Positions 41,891-50,312 of a stretch of DNA of 50,318 nt are shown piece after piece. Every line of letters starts with the position of its first letter. The stretch's first letter is position 1. The stretch comes from Caryophanales bacterium UBA7476. Its GTDB lineage: Bacteria > Bacillota_I > Bacilli_A > RF39 > UBA660. Below the pieces are notes generated by a model. The model was not told the DNA's origin. It worked only from the letters and a program-made list of their open reading frames with translations, and did no database searches. The position numbers and the translations under genes are program-made. The stretch spans positions 1-50,318 of the forward strand of contig DLOU01000055.1 in assembly GCA_002477275.1 (NCBI GenBank). Direction: 5' to 3'.

Positions 41891-42910
41891 ATGATAAAGT
41901 TTATTCAATATGGATGTGGAAAGATGAGTTCTTATACAGTTGAATATGCTAAAGATTGTAAAATGGAATTAGTTGGAGCAGTAGATATTAATCCAGATAT
42001 AGTTGGTAAGGATTTCTATGGAGTAAAAGTTACTCATGCTTCAGAATTTGAAAACTTATTAAAAAGTACTAATCCAGATATAGTTATTGTTGAAACAATG
42101 AGCTTACTTAGTGATTTAGATGAAGTACTTACAATTTGTGCTAGTAATGGTGTAAATGCTATTACAACATGTGAAGAGGCATTTTACCCATCAGTTTCAA
42201 ATCCAGTTTTAACTGAAAAAATAGATAAACTTGCTAAAGAAAATAATTGTACAATTACTGGTACTGGTTACCAAGATGCTTTTTGGGGTAATCTAATTAC
42301 AACACTTGCTGGAGCTACTCATGGAATTACTAAAATTAAAGGATCTTCTTCATATAATGTTGAAGATTATGGTATAGCTCTTGCAGAAGTTCATGGGGCA
42401 GGACTTACACTTGAAGAATTTGATGAAAAGATTGCCAGTGCTGATAAAATTAGTAAAAAAGAAAGAGATGAATTAATTAATTCAGGTAAATATACTCCAT
42501 CATATATGTGGAATGTAGTACCATGGATTGCTGATAAGATGGGGCTTCATTTAACAGATATGACTCAAGTATGTGTACCTTTAACTCATGATGAAGATAT
42601 TGATTCATCTACTTTAGGTATGACAGTTAAAGCAGGTAATGCTACTGGAATGAGTGCAATTGTAACTGGTAAAACAGAAGAAGGTGTTACAATTGAAGCA
42701 GAATGTATTGGAAAAGTTTATGCTCCTGGAGAAGTTGACACTAATGATTGGACAGTAGAAGGACAGCCAACTACAAGATTTGTTGTTAGTGAACCAGATA
42801 CTGTTAGACTTACTTGTGCAACTATTGTTAATAGAATTCCAGATGTAATTGCTGCTGAAAGTGGCTTTGTTCCAACATCTAGAATGGGGGAACTAAAATC
42901 ACTTAGATAA
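41891..42910 (+). CDS. 2,4-diaminopentanoate dehydrogenase-like oxidoreductase (DapB-type fold)
   Basis: 339 residues. An N-terminal NAD(P)-binding fold starts with IQYGCGKMSSYTVEYA and VGAVDINPDIVG, and a DapB-like second domain contains GTGYQDAFWGNL and the C-terminal TCATIVNRIPDVIAAESGF. This pattern matches 2,4-diaminopentanoate dehydrogenase of clostridial ornithine fermentation more than dihydrodipicolinate reductase. No other ornithine-fermentation genes (ornithine racemase or aminomutase subunits) are in the window, so the assignment is by family resemblance only. AAGGAGAG is before the ATG. A terminator follows. Confidence 0.75.
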   Translation: MIKFIQYGCGKMSSYTVEYAKDCKMELVGAVDINPDIVGKDFYGVKVTHASEFENLLKSTNPDIVIVETMSLLSDLDEVLTICASNGVNAITTCEEAFYPSVSNPVLTEKIDKLAKENNCTITGTGYQDAFWGNLITTLAGATHGITKIKGSSSYNVEDYGIALAEVHGAGLTLEEFDEKIASADKISKKERDELINSGKYTPSYMWNVVPWIADKMGLHLTDMTQVCVPLTHDEDIDSSTLGMTVKAGNATGMSAIVTGKTEEGVTIEAECIGKVYAPGEVDTNDWTVEGQPTTRFVVSEPDTVRLTCATIVNRIPDVIAAESGFVPTSRMGELKSLR

Positions 42911-42916
42911 CTTTTT

Positions 42917-42950
42917 AAAAGAATTAAATTTTTTAATTCTTTTTTCTTTG
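42917..42950 (+). terminator. Terminator after the dehydrogenase gene
   Basis: AAAAGAATTAA (42917-42927) pairs with TTAATTCTTTT (42933-42943), then T's. Confidence 0.85.
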
Positions 42951-43000
42951 TATTAAAAACTATTTCTTCATGCTATACTATTAATATAGTGGTGAGGAGT

Positions 43001-44203
43001 ATGAAGAAGAAAATAATAATTATAGTAATAGCTTTAGTTTTTTTAATAACTGGATTTACTTTTGGTCTTAAATTCTATAATAAATATAGAATTAAACATG
43101 CAGTAAAAATAGTTAAATTAAAAAAAGAAGAAGTAGAAGTTTTTGAAGAAGTAACCATTAATGATTTAATTAAAAAAATAAATGGAAAAGTTATTAATAA
43201 TAAAAAGATTAATACTACTAAAGTGGGTAAACAAAAAATTACTTTTGAATATAAAACTGATAAAAATATAAAGGTACCATATACGGTAGAGATTAATGTT
43301 GTTGATAAAGTGCCGCCACTTATAAAAAAGTTTTCATCTTATACAATTAATATTGGTGATGTTGATTTTTATAAGAATTTCTTTTGTGGAGATAATTATG
43401 ATAATAAACCTAAATGTTATATTGAAGGAGAATATGATGTAAATACTCCTGGTGATTATAATTTGATATTTAAAGGAGAAGATTCATCTAAAAATATTTC
43501 TGAATCTAACTTTGTTTTACATGTTAAGGAACCTTCTTCAGAATCTTCTTCTTCTAAGATTGATTTCTTTCCAATGTATCCTTTTGAAAGTTTTGTTTCA
43601 GAATATAAAAAGTCTAATACTAAGATAGGAATTGATATTTCTCATTATCAAGGAGATATTGATTTTGATAAAGTTAAAAATGCAGGAGTAGAATTTGTTT
43701 ATATAAGAGTTGGTAGAGGTGGAGGAGTAGGGAAAAATCCTGTACTTGATACTAAGTTTAAACAAAATATAAAAGGATTTAATAAAGTAGGTATTCCTGT
43801 TGGAGTTTATTTCTATTCTTATGCAACTAGTAAAAAAGAAGCAGAAAGAGATGCTAGATGGGTTTTAAAACAAATAAAAAATTATAAAGTAGATTTAGAA
43901 GTTGCATATGATTTTGAAGATTGGAATGATTTTAATGAATATAATTTAAGTTTTTATAATATATCTCAAATAGGAGAAAGCTTTAATAATACCATAAAAA
44001 AAGCTGGATATAATGGTATGCTTTATAGTTCCAAATATTATTTAGAAAATATTTGGTTTAAAACAGATTATCCAGTTTGGCTTGCTCATTATACTAATAA
44101 AACTGATTATCAAGGGAAATACAAAGTTTGGCAGATTAGTGATATTGGTGGGGTAGATGGTATAAAATATGGACTAGTTGATGTTGATATTATGTATGAA
44201 TAA
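43001..44203 (+). CDS. Membrane-anchored GH25 muramidase (lysozyme family)
   Basis: 400 residues. Short basic N terminus and one membrane segment (about 5-23) act as signal anchor. An Ig-like beta region follows at about 60-175 (VPPLIKKFSSYTINIGD, NTPGDYNLIFKGED). The glycoside hydrolase 25 domain (about 205-400) has GIDISHYQGDIDFDKVKNAG, FVYIRVGRGG, YFYSYATS, AYDFEDW with the catalytic acids, and YSSKYYLENIW. It would cut glycan strands of the organism's own wall. GGTGAGGAG is before ATG 43001, and TGCTATACT at 42971 is an extended -10. Confidence 0.92.
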   Translation: MKKKIIIIVIALVFLITGFTFGLKFYNKYRIKHAVKIVKLKKEEVEVFEEVTINDLIKKINGKVINNKKINTTKVGKQKITFEYKTDKNIKVPYTVEINVVDKVPPLIKKFSSYTINIGDVDFYKNFFCGDNYDNKPKCYIEGEYDVNTPGDYNLIFKGEDSSKNISESNFVLHVKEPSSESSSSKIDFFPMYPFESFVSEYKKSNTKIGIDISHYQGDIDFDKVKNAGVEFVYIRVGRGGGVGKNPVLDTKFKQNIKGFNKVGIPVGVYFYSYATSKKEAERDARWVLKQIKNYKVDLEVAYDFEDWNDFNEYNLSFYNISQIGESFNNTIKKAGYNGMLYSSKYYLENIWFKTDYPVWLAHYTNKTDYQGKYKVWQISDIGGVDGIKYGLVDVDIMYE

Positions 44204-44884
44204 TTATAAGTACTTTAATATTTCAATTATTAGGTGATTGCTTTTAGTAGTTTTTAATACTTTACTATATTTATATTTTCCGATTTTCTTTATACTAAAA
44301 GTATCATCTTCCTTTAGTTTATAAGAAGTATTTTTTAAGAAATCATAATTTAATATGATTTCTTTTTTCTTTATCATCTGTTCAATATTTTTTCTTGATA
44401 TATGACATATACTTGAAATAACTGTATCAATTCTATTACTTGATACTATTAATTCAATTCTTTCATATTTTCTTTCATAATTTTCAAGCAAAGATAAATC
44501 ATGTCTAATTAATTCTATATGAGAATTTTTAACCATTAAAAAGTTTGCTTCAAAATATGAACTTATCATATCAAGAACATATACATAGTAGTGGTTATCA
44601 ATTATTAAAATATCTCCAAAATATCCTGGAGAAATATTTAATGAATAAATACTTCCTAATATATCTTGATGACGTACTTTAGTACCTATCTTTATTTCAT
44701 ATAAAACTATATTTGGTTCATTCTTGTTATAAATAATATTTTTTTCACTATCTTTATATGGATAAAAAATTTTATACTCGTTTTTCTTTAATTTAGAAGT
44801 TACATCTTTTAATTCTTTAGGATCAAGAAAAAAAGTATGATTATGGTTTTTTAGTCTTGTTAAGTTGTTTTCTATAAAGTACAT
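44204..44884 (-). CDS. ylmH: YlmH-type S4-domain RNA-binding protein
   Basis: 226 residues. The N-terminal half contains the YlmH/photosystem II S4-type fold (FLDPKELKDVTSKL, HQDILGSIYSLNISPGYFGDILI). The C-terminal S4 RNA-binding domain (about 155-215) reads NRIDTVISSICHISRKNIEQMI, VILNY-like strand and LKEDDTFSIKKIGKYKY. The family has been linked to septum formation and to rescue of stalled ribosomes in Bacilli. AGAGGG precedes the ATG. Here it stands alone and convergent with the GH25 gene rather than in a division cluster. Confidence 0.88.
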   Translation of the reverse strand: MYFIENNLTRLKNHNHTFFLDPKELKDVTSKLKKNEYKIFYPYKDSEKNIIYNKNEPNIVLYEIKIGTKVRHQDILGSIYSLNISPGYFGDILIIDNHYYVYVLDMISSYFEANFLMVKNSHIELIRHDLSLLENYERKYERIELIVSSNRIDTVISSICHISRKNIEQMIKKKEIILNYDFLKNTSYKLKEDDTFSIKKIGKYKYSKVLKTTKSNHLIIEILKYL

Positions 44885-44975
44885 AATATCCCTCTTTTTT
44901 AGTATTATAACAGATTATTTTATTGATAAAAATATTTTAGAGTGATAATATATATATTTGGATGGAGTAATCAAA

Positions 44976-45464
44976 ATGGGAGTAGAGTACAAGTTTAAAT
45001 CAAATAAGAAAATATATGATTGTCATGGTAAAAAGATAGAGTGCTATTTAGCTTTTTATGATCTTTTTGTAAGTAGTGAAGATATTCAAAAACTATTTAG
45101 TATTTCTAAAGATTATTTCAATGAACAAATTGGTATTATTTATTCAAAATATCTTAATGAAAAAGAAAACCATTATTTATTTGTTGATTGGGATAATAAT
45201 TCTACTAATTATTATAGTTTAGATACTATAATGGCATTTTCATTTATAAAAAAAGATAATGAAGATGCTCAAAAGTTTATTTTGTGGGCTAATAAGAAAT
45301 TAAGGTCATATTTAATCAGAATTAATTATAATGGTGCTGTTAAAGAAATGAATGATGATAGTTTTGTTTTACCTAAATTTTTAAGAGAACCTAAAGTGTG
45401 TCATACATCATCTGATGAAGAAATTTATTCTTCAAGAAAAGTACTTTCACTCATAAAGAAATAA
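44976..45464 (+). CDS. RhuM-like protein (truncated relative to virulence RhuM family)
   Basis: 162 residues. FVSSEDIQKLFSISKDYFNEQIGIIYSKYL resembles (as separate segments LFSISKDYF and EQIGIIYS) the helix-turn-helix start of RhuM-family proteins, and NYYSLDTIMAFSF followed by KFILWANKKLRSYLI resembles their YNLDVIISVGYR...FR.WA core. RhuM-type proteins are common in islands and phage-like regions; the function is unknown. The usual C-terminal half is missing. ATG 44976 follows TGGAG by eight bases and is preferred to TTG 44958. It lies just before tRNA-Gln, a frequent landing site for islands. Confidence 0.6.
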   Translation: MGVEYKFKSNKKIYDCHGKKIECYLAFYDLFVSSEDIQKLFSISKDYFNEQIGIIYSKYLNEKENHYLFVDWDNNSTNYYSLDTIMAFSFIKKDNEDAQKFILWANKKLRSYLIRINYNGAVKEMNDDSFVLPKFLREPKVCHTSSDEEIYSSRKVLSLIKK

Positions 45465-45514
45465 TTTAAAATGCTTGTAATAATTTAAAATTTGGTTTAA
45501 AATAAATATGTAAT

Positions 45515-45589
45515 TGCCCCATAGCCAAGTGGTAAGGCAGTGCGCTCTGACCGCATTATGCGTTAGTTCGAATCTAACTGGGGCAGCCA
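45515..45589 (+). tRNA. tRNA-Gln (anticodon CTG), CCA encoded
   Basis: Acceptor TGCCCCA with TGGGGCA (U1-A72 as in glutamine tRNAs), D arm GCCAAGTGGTAAGGC, anticodon stem GTGCG/CGCAT with loop CTCTGAC (anticodon CTG, reads CAG), T arm GTTAG/CTAAC with TTCGAAT, discriminator G and encoded CCA. Confidence 0.93.
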
Positions 45590-45604
45590 ATTTTGATTAT
45601 AAAT

Positions 45605-45633
45605 TTGAAATTTTATTCAAATTATGTTAATAT
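45605..45633 (+). promoter_or_regulatory. Promoter of the T-box pheST operon
   Basis: TTGAAA (45605-45610), 17-base spacer, TAATAT (45628-45633), just upstream of the T-box leader. Confidence 0.5.
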
Positions 45634-45647
45634 ATGTTCATTAAATC

Positions 45648-45855
45648 AATGAGAAAGAAGTAGTAATAAGTTAAACTTACTTAAGAGAGATTATGGTTGG
45701 TGTGAATAATTAGTAAGAACTTATGAATTCGTCTTTTGAGTCTTGTAGCAAAACTATAAGCGTTAATCACGTTAAGATTTTAAGTGTATAGTAATAACTA
45801 TAAATTAAGGTGGTACCACGAGAAATTCGCCCTTAAATTTATAGTTATTTTTTTT
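45648..45855 (+). promoter_or_regulatory. T-box riboswitch leader (phenylalanine type)
   Basis: Stem I elements AGAGAG and GGTTGGTGTGAA are present at about 45683-45708, and GAATTC at 45725-45730 offers TTC as a Phe specifier codon. The T-box core AAGGTGGTACCACG spans 45807-45820. The terminator pairs AATAACTATAAATTAAGG (45793-45810) with its complement ending at about 45849 and runs into eight T's. Uncharged tRNA-Phe would bind the specifier and T-box and favour antitermination. The downstream pheS-pheT genes support the phenylalanine assignment. Confidence 0.88.
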
Positions 45856-45866
45856 GAGGTGAGGTT

Positions 45867-46496
45867 ATGAAAAAGATTATTTTTGATTTAGATGGTACCC
45901 TTCTTACAAATACTTATGAAGTACAAAGGCAGTACTTTGAAAGTAGTTTAGATAAAGAGATATATCTAAAAATGAGAGAAAATGTTAAAGCATATTTAGA
46001 TGAATATGAAAGTAAGCATATTAGGTACGATATTGGAGATTTAAAACGATTTTTATCTTGTGCTACTTGTTCAGATATTTCAGAAGGCTTTATAAAAGGT
46101 TGGATAGAAATAGGTGGATATATTGATGATAGTGTTGAAGATGGTTTAATAAGTACTCTTGAATACTTAAAAAGTAAAGATGTTAAATTAGCTGTTCTTA
46201 CTAATTGGTTTAGAAGGCCTCAAGTGGAAAGATTAAAAAATACAGGTATATATAAATATTTTGATGAAATATATACTGGGGAAGAATTTTTAAAACCTCA
46301 TAGTGAAGCATATCTAAATGCTATTGGTGATAGTAGAAAATGTGATTGTATTGTTGTAGGTGATACTTTAGAAAAAGATTATATTGGACCTAAATCACTT
46401 GGAATAGGCGCAGTTCTTTATGATAAAGATGATAAGTATCATAATACATTAGTTAAAGTAAAAAGATTAGATGAGTTAAAAAGGAGAGTAAGATAG
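45867..46496 (+). CDS. HAD-family hydrolase, first gene of the T-box operon
   Basis: 209 residues, cytoplasmic. D7-x-D9 in IFDLDGTLL is the nucleophile and acid pair, AVLTNWF motif II, K in EFLKPHSEAY motif III, and VVGDTLEKDY motif IV; a C1 helical cap lies at about 15-90. It is a phosphatase of unknown substrate. GAGGTGAGG fixes the start. It ends one base before the pheS ATG, so it is cotranscribed and under phenylalanine T-box control, an unusual place for a HAD gene. Its TNWF motif recurs in the HAD half of the 17304 fusion. Confidence 0.88.
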   Translation: MKKIIFDLDGTLLTNTYEVQRQYFESSLDKEIYLKMRENVKAYLDEYESKHIRYDIGDLKRFLSCATCSDISEGFIKGWIEIGGYIDDSVEDGLISTLEYLKSKDVKLAVLTNWFRRPQVERLKNTGIYKYFDEIYTGEEFLKPHSEAYLNAIGDSRKCDCIVVGDTLEKDYIGPKSLGIGAVLYDKDDKYHNTLVKVKRLDELKRRVR

Positions 46497-46497
46497 T

Positions 46498-47547
46498 ATG
46501 GAAAATAAAAAGATTAAAGAAGTAAAAGAAGCACTTGATAGTTCTTTAAAGTCTATAAAAGATTTAAAAGAATTAAATGATTTAAAAGTTAAATTTTTGG
46601 GTAAAAAAGGGTTAATTACTGAACTTAATTCTGAAATTAAAAATGTAATTAATGAAGAGAAAAAAGAATTTGGTATGAAGGTAAATGAGTTAAGAAATAC
46701 TTTCAATGAATTCTATGAAGAAAAGAAAAAAGCTTTTGAAGAAAAGCAACTTAATGAAAAGTTAGAAAAAGAATCTATAGATATTTCTCTTCCAGCTACT
46801 AAAGTAGTTAGTGGAGCTCCTAATATACTTGAAAAATTAGTTGAAGAAGTAGAAGAAATATTTATGTCTATGGGATATGATGTTGTTGATGGACCTGAAA
46901 TAGAGCTTGATAAATATAATTTTGAAATGCTTAATATTCCTAAAGGACATCCAGCTAGAGATGCACAAGACACATTCTATATTGAAGGAGAAGAAATACT
47001 TTTAAGAAGCCAAACATCTCCAGTTCAAGTTAGAACTATGCTTGAAGGAAAAGGTGAAAAACCAATTAGAATGATATGTCCAGGTAAGACTTATAGAAGA
47101 GATGATGATGATGCTACTCATTCACATCAATTTATGCAAATAGAGGGACTTGTTGTAGATAAAAATATTTCTATGAGTGATTTAAAAGGAACTATGGATG
47201 TTTTATTTAAAAAGTTATTTGGAGAAGATACTGAAACACGTTTTCATCCAAGCTATTATCAATTTACTGAACCTTCAGTAGAAGTAGATATAACATGTCA
47301 TAAATGTCATGGTAAAGGATGTAATATCTGTAAAAATAATGGATGGATTACAGTAGTTGGTGCTGGAATAGTTCATCCTAATGTACTTAGAATGAGTGGA
47401 TATGATCCAGAAAAATGGACAGGTTTTGCATTTGGTTTTGGTGCTGATAGACTTGCTATGGAAAAATATGATATTCATGATTTAAGAGCTATTTATAGTA
47501 CTGATTTAAGAGAAACAAGTACATTTGATAGAAAGGAGGCTGAATAG
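46498..47547 (+). CDS. pheS: Phenylalanyl-tRNA synthetase alpha subunit
   Basis: 349 residues, full length. The N-terminal coiled coil (1-85) contacts tRNA. Catalytic class II core: ATKVVSGAPN linker, motif 1 around MSMGYDVVDGPEIELDKYNF, motif 2 RMICPGKTYRRD, the cysteine cluster CHKCHGKGCNICKNNGW common in Bacilli enzymes, and motif 3 FGFGADRLAM. It forms the (alpha-beta)2 enzyme with PheT from the next gene. It lies second in the T-box operon. Confidence 0.97.
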   Translation: MENKKIKEVKEALDSSLKSIKDLKELNDLKVKFLGKKGLITELNSEIKNVINEEKKEFGMKVNELRNTFNEFYEEKKKAFEEKQLNEKLEKESIDISLPATKVVSGAPNILEKLVEEVEEIFMSMGYDVVDGPEIELDKYNFEMLNIPKGHPARDAQDTFYIEGEEILLRSQTSPVQVRTMLEGKGEKPIRMICPGKTYRRDDDDATHSHQFMQIEGLVVDKNISMSDLKGTMDVLFKKLFGEDTETRFHPSYYQFTEPSVEVDITCHKCHGKGCNICKNNGWITVVGAGIVHPNVLRMSGYDPEKWTGFAFGFGADRLAMEKYDIHDLRAIYSTDLRETSTFDRKEAE

Positions 47548-47548
47548 T

Positions 47549-49918
47549 ATGATAAGTTTAGAATGGGTAAAAGATTATATTGATATTTCAGATCAAGATT
47601 TGAAAGAACTTGCTAGAAAGATAACTGAATCTGGTATTAATGTTGAAAAAGTTATAACTAATCATATAGATAACTTAGTTATTGGTGAAGTAGTAGAATG
47701 TACTGATCATCCAGATAGTGATCATTTACATGTTTGTAAAGTAAATATTGGAGATGAAACAACTCAAATAGTATGTGGTGCTCCTAACGTTAGAAAAGGG
47801 TTAAAAGTAATAGTTGCTACTCCAGGAGCTATTCTTCCTGGTGATTTTGAAATTAAAAAGAGTAAAATTCGTGGCGTGGAATCAAATGGAATGATTTGTG
47901 CTTTATATGAATTAGGATTAGAAGAAAAAACTGATGAGACTTATGCTAAGGGAATAGAAGAGTTAAAAGAAGATGCTCCTGTTGGATTTGATCCACTTAA
48001 ATATTTAGGACTTGATGATACTTTATATGAACTTGATATTCATAAACATAGAAATAATGATTGTTATTATCATATTGGTTTTGCTTATGAGATTGGGGCT
48101 ATTTTAAATAGAAAAGTTACTCTTCCTGAATCTAAGTATTCTGAAATTAAAGAATCAATTGATGATAAATTTGAACTTAGTGTTGAAACAGAAAAATGTC
48201 CTTATTATACAGCTAAAATGGTTAAAGGTGTAAAAGTAGGAGAAAGTCCAGATTTTATTAAGAAAAGACTTATTGCTGCTGGTATGAGACCAATAAATAA
48301 TGTAGTAGATATTTCTAACTATGTAATGCTTGAATTTGGTCAACCACTTCATTTCTTTGATAAAAATAAGCTTGGAAATAAAGTTCTAGTAAGAGATGCT
48401 AAAGAAGGTGAAGAAGTAGTTACTCTAGATGGAGAAAACAGAGTATTAAAATCATCTGATATAGTTATAACTGATGGTAAAAAGCCAGTTTGTATAGCAG
48501 GAGTTATGGGTGGAGAAAATACTGAAGTAGATGAAAATACTACCGATATATTAATTGAAGCTGCAATATTTGATCCTGTTAGTATAAGATATACAGCTGC
48601 TAACTTAAACTTAAAGAGTGAAGCTTCTATTAGATATGGTAAAGGTTTAAGCTACGAGTATACTGATTTAGCAATGGATAGAGCTTGCTATTTATTAGAA
48701 AAGTATGCAGGAGCAGAAGTCCTTTCTGGAAAAGTTATTCATGATAAAGTAGATAAAAAAGAGCAAGTTGTAGAGTTTTATCCAGAAGACGTAAATAAAA
48801 TGCTTGGTATTACAATATCTGAAGAAGATATGAAGGTTGAACTTGGAAGACTTGATTTCCCATATGAACTAAAAGATGGTAAATTTATAGTTACTATTCC
48901 TAAGAGAAGACTTGATATTGATCCTAATGTAAATGATATTGCTGAAGAAATAGGTAGACTTTATGGATATCAAAACTTAGTTTCAACACTTCCTGTTGTA
49001 GGAATTAAACGAGGAGAATATATAGGAGATGTTAAATATCGTAAAGAAATATCTAAGAGACTTAGAAGACTTGGATTAAATGAGACAAAAACATATACAT
49101 TAACATCACCAGATATGGCTAAATTATTTAATTATGATAATAAAGAAAAAGTTGTTCTTCCTAATCCAATGAGTATAGATAAGAGTGTTGTTAGAACTAG
49201 TATTATTCCGTCTTTACTTAATGTTTATGATTATAATAAAAAGCGTAAAGTTAAAGATGTATTTATCTATGAAATAGCTAAAACATATGATAAAAAATAC
49301 GAAGAAGAAAGTAAGATAGCAGGACTACTTTGTGGTAATTATATGACTAATGGATGGAGTATAAATACTAAAGTAGATTTCTATGTTGTTAAAGGAATTG
49401 TAGAAAATATACTTGACTATATGGGATTTAAGAATAGATATAGTTTTGAAGTATCTGATTGCAGTGATCTTCATCCTGGAATAAGTGCTAATGTACTTCT
49501 TGATAGAAAGAAAATTGGTGTTATAGGTAGAGTTCATCCAAAACTTGTTAAAGATGATGTATATGTATTTGAATTATCACTTCAAGCTTTAATGAGTAAA
49601 ATTAAACCAATTAAGTATAAAGAAGCACCAAGATATCCAGTAATTGAAAAGGATTTGGCATTCATTTTAGATAAAAATATTACTTCTGGTGAAGTGCTTG
49701 AATGTATTAAGAGGGCAGGTGGAAGACTTCTTTCTGATATAAAAGTATTTGATGTATATACAGGTGAAAATATTGATAGTAATAAGAAATCTATTGCTTA
49801 TTCATTAACATTTATGGATCAAAATAGAACACTTGAAGAAAAAGAAGTAATGGAGATATTTGATAGAATAATAGAAAAAGTAACAAATGAATTTAATTGT
49901 GAATTAAGAGATAAATAA
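47549..49918 (+). CDS. pheT: Phenylalanyl-tRNA synthetase beta subunit
   Basis: 789 residues. The N-terminal tRNA-binding domain (about 40-150) has VIGEVVECTDHPDSDHLHVC and IVCGAPNVRKGLKV; the B3/B4 editing domain (about 205-375) has MRPINNVVDISNYVMLEFGQPLH (seen as NNVVDISNY and GQPLHFFD) and VIAGVMGGENTEV-like MGGENTE; the B5 domain lies around 400-470; and a C-terminal FDX-ACB anticodon-binding domain (about 700-788) starts RYPVIEKDLAFILD. AGGAGG overlaps the end of pheS, and the ATG comes one base after its stop. Confidence 0.97.
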   Translation: MISLEWVKDYIDISDQDLKELARKITESGINVEKVITNHIDNLVIGEVVECTDHPDSDHLHVCKVNIGDETTQIVCGAPNVRKGLKVIVATPGAILPGDFEIKKSKIRGVESNGMICALYELGLEEKTDETYAKGIEELKEDAPVGFDPLKYLGLDDTLYELDIHKHRNNDCYYHIGFAYEIGAILNRKVTLPESKYSEIKESIDDKFELSVETEKCPYYTAKMVKGVKVGESPDFIKKRLIAAGMRPINNVVDISNYVMLEFGQPLHFFDKNKLGNKVLVRDAKEGEEVVTLDGENRVLKSSDIVITDGKKPVCIAGVMGGENTEVDENTTDILIEAAIFDPVSIRYTAANLNLKSEASIRYGKGLSYEYTDLAMDRACYLLEKYAGAEVLSGKVIHDKVDKKEQVVEFYPEDVNKMLGITISEEDMKVELGRLDFPYELKDGKFIVTIPKRRLDIDPNVNDIAEEIGRLYGYQNLVSTLPVVGIKRGEYIGDVKYRKEISKRLRRLGLNETKTYTLTSPDMAKLFNYDNKEKVVLPNPMSIDKSVVRTSIIPSLLNVYDYNKKRKVKDVFIYEIAKTYDKKYEEESKIAGLLCGNYMTNGWSINTKVDFYVVKGIVENILDYMGFKNRYSFEVSDCSDLHPGISANVLLDRKKIGVIGRVHPKLVKDDVYVFELSLQALMSKIKPIKYKEAPRYPVIEKDLAFILDKNITSGEVLECIKRAGGRLLSDIKVFDVYTGENIDSNKKSIAYSLTFMDQNRTLEEKEVMEIFDRIIEKVTNEFNCELRDK

Positions 49919-49948
49919 TTCTCTTTTTTCACATTAAGAGGTGATTTT

Positions 49949-50200
49949 ATGATTTTATCTAGTTATCCAGTAATAGATTTACATGGATTTGATAGAGATT
50001 ATGCAGTTTATAAAGTAAATGAGTTTATAAATGATAATCTTAAATGTAAAAAATACACAATAGTAATTATTCATGGTATTGGAGAAGGTATACTAAGAAA
50101 AGCAGTACATGATTCATTAAGAAAAAATAAAAAAGTTGAATCATTTAATGTTGATGTTATTAATTCTGGTTCAACAATTGTAAAATTAAAGGAAATCTAA
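49949..50200 (+). CDS. Stand-alone small Smr-domain protein
   Basis: 83 residues, one Smr domain. It has the DLHG motif at about residues 10-13 (VIDLHGFDRD) and IHGIGEGILRKAV near the middle, matching the HGxGxGxLR signature of the C-terminal nuclease domain of MutS2. No MutS part is present. Smr domains nick DNA or cleave RNA on collided ribosomes, but very short forms like this are uncharacterised. AAGAGGTGAT before the ATG. It follows pheT by 30 bases without a terminator, so it is probably the last gene of the T-box operon. Confidence 0.85.
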   Translation: MILSSYPVIDLHGFDRDYAVYKVNEFINDNLKCKKYTIVIIHGIGEGILRKAVHDSLRKNKKVESFNVDVINSGSTIVKLKEI

Positions 50201-50207
50201 AATATAA

Positions 50208-50243
50208 GATTACGAGTTTTGATAATTTGTAATCCTTTTTTTT
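50208..50243 (+). terminator. Probable terminator of the pheST operon
   Basis: GATTAC (50208-50213) pairs with GTAATC (50229-50234) over a 15-base loop, followed by CC and a T run. Confidence 0.55.
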
Positions 50244-50283
50244 ATTTACAAGGAAAGTGCGTTTGAATTTATAAAAAAAATAA

Positions 50284-50312
50284 TTGACACACAAACATTT
50301 GTATGATATATG
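50284..50312 (+). promoter_or_regulatory. Promoter of a gene beyond the window
   Basis: TTGACA (50284-50289), 17-base spacer, TATATG (50307-50312), with a TGA just before the -10. No coding sequence starts before the window ends. Confidence 0.5.

Noticed and set aside
41891..42910. Dihydrodipicolinate reductase (dapB)
   Set aside because: The protein is longer than DapB and its C-terminal NRIPDVI region fits 2,4-diaminopentanoate dehydrogenase-type enzymes better.
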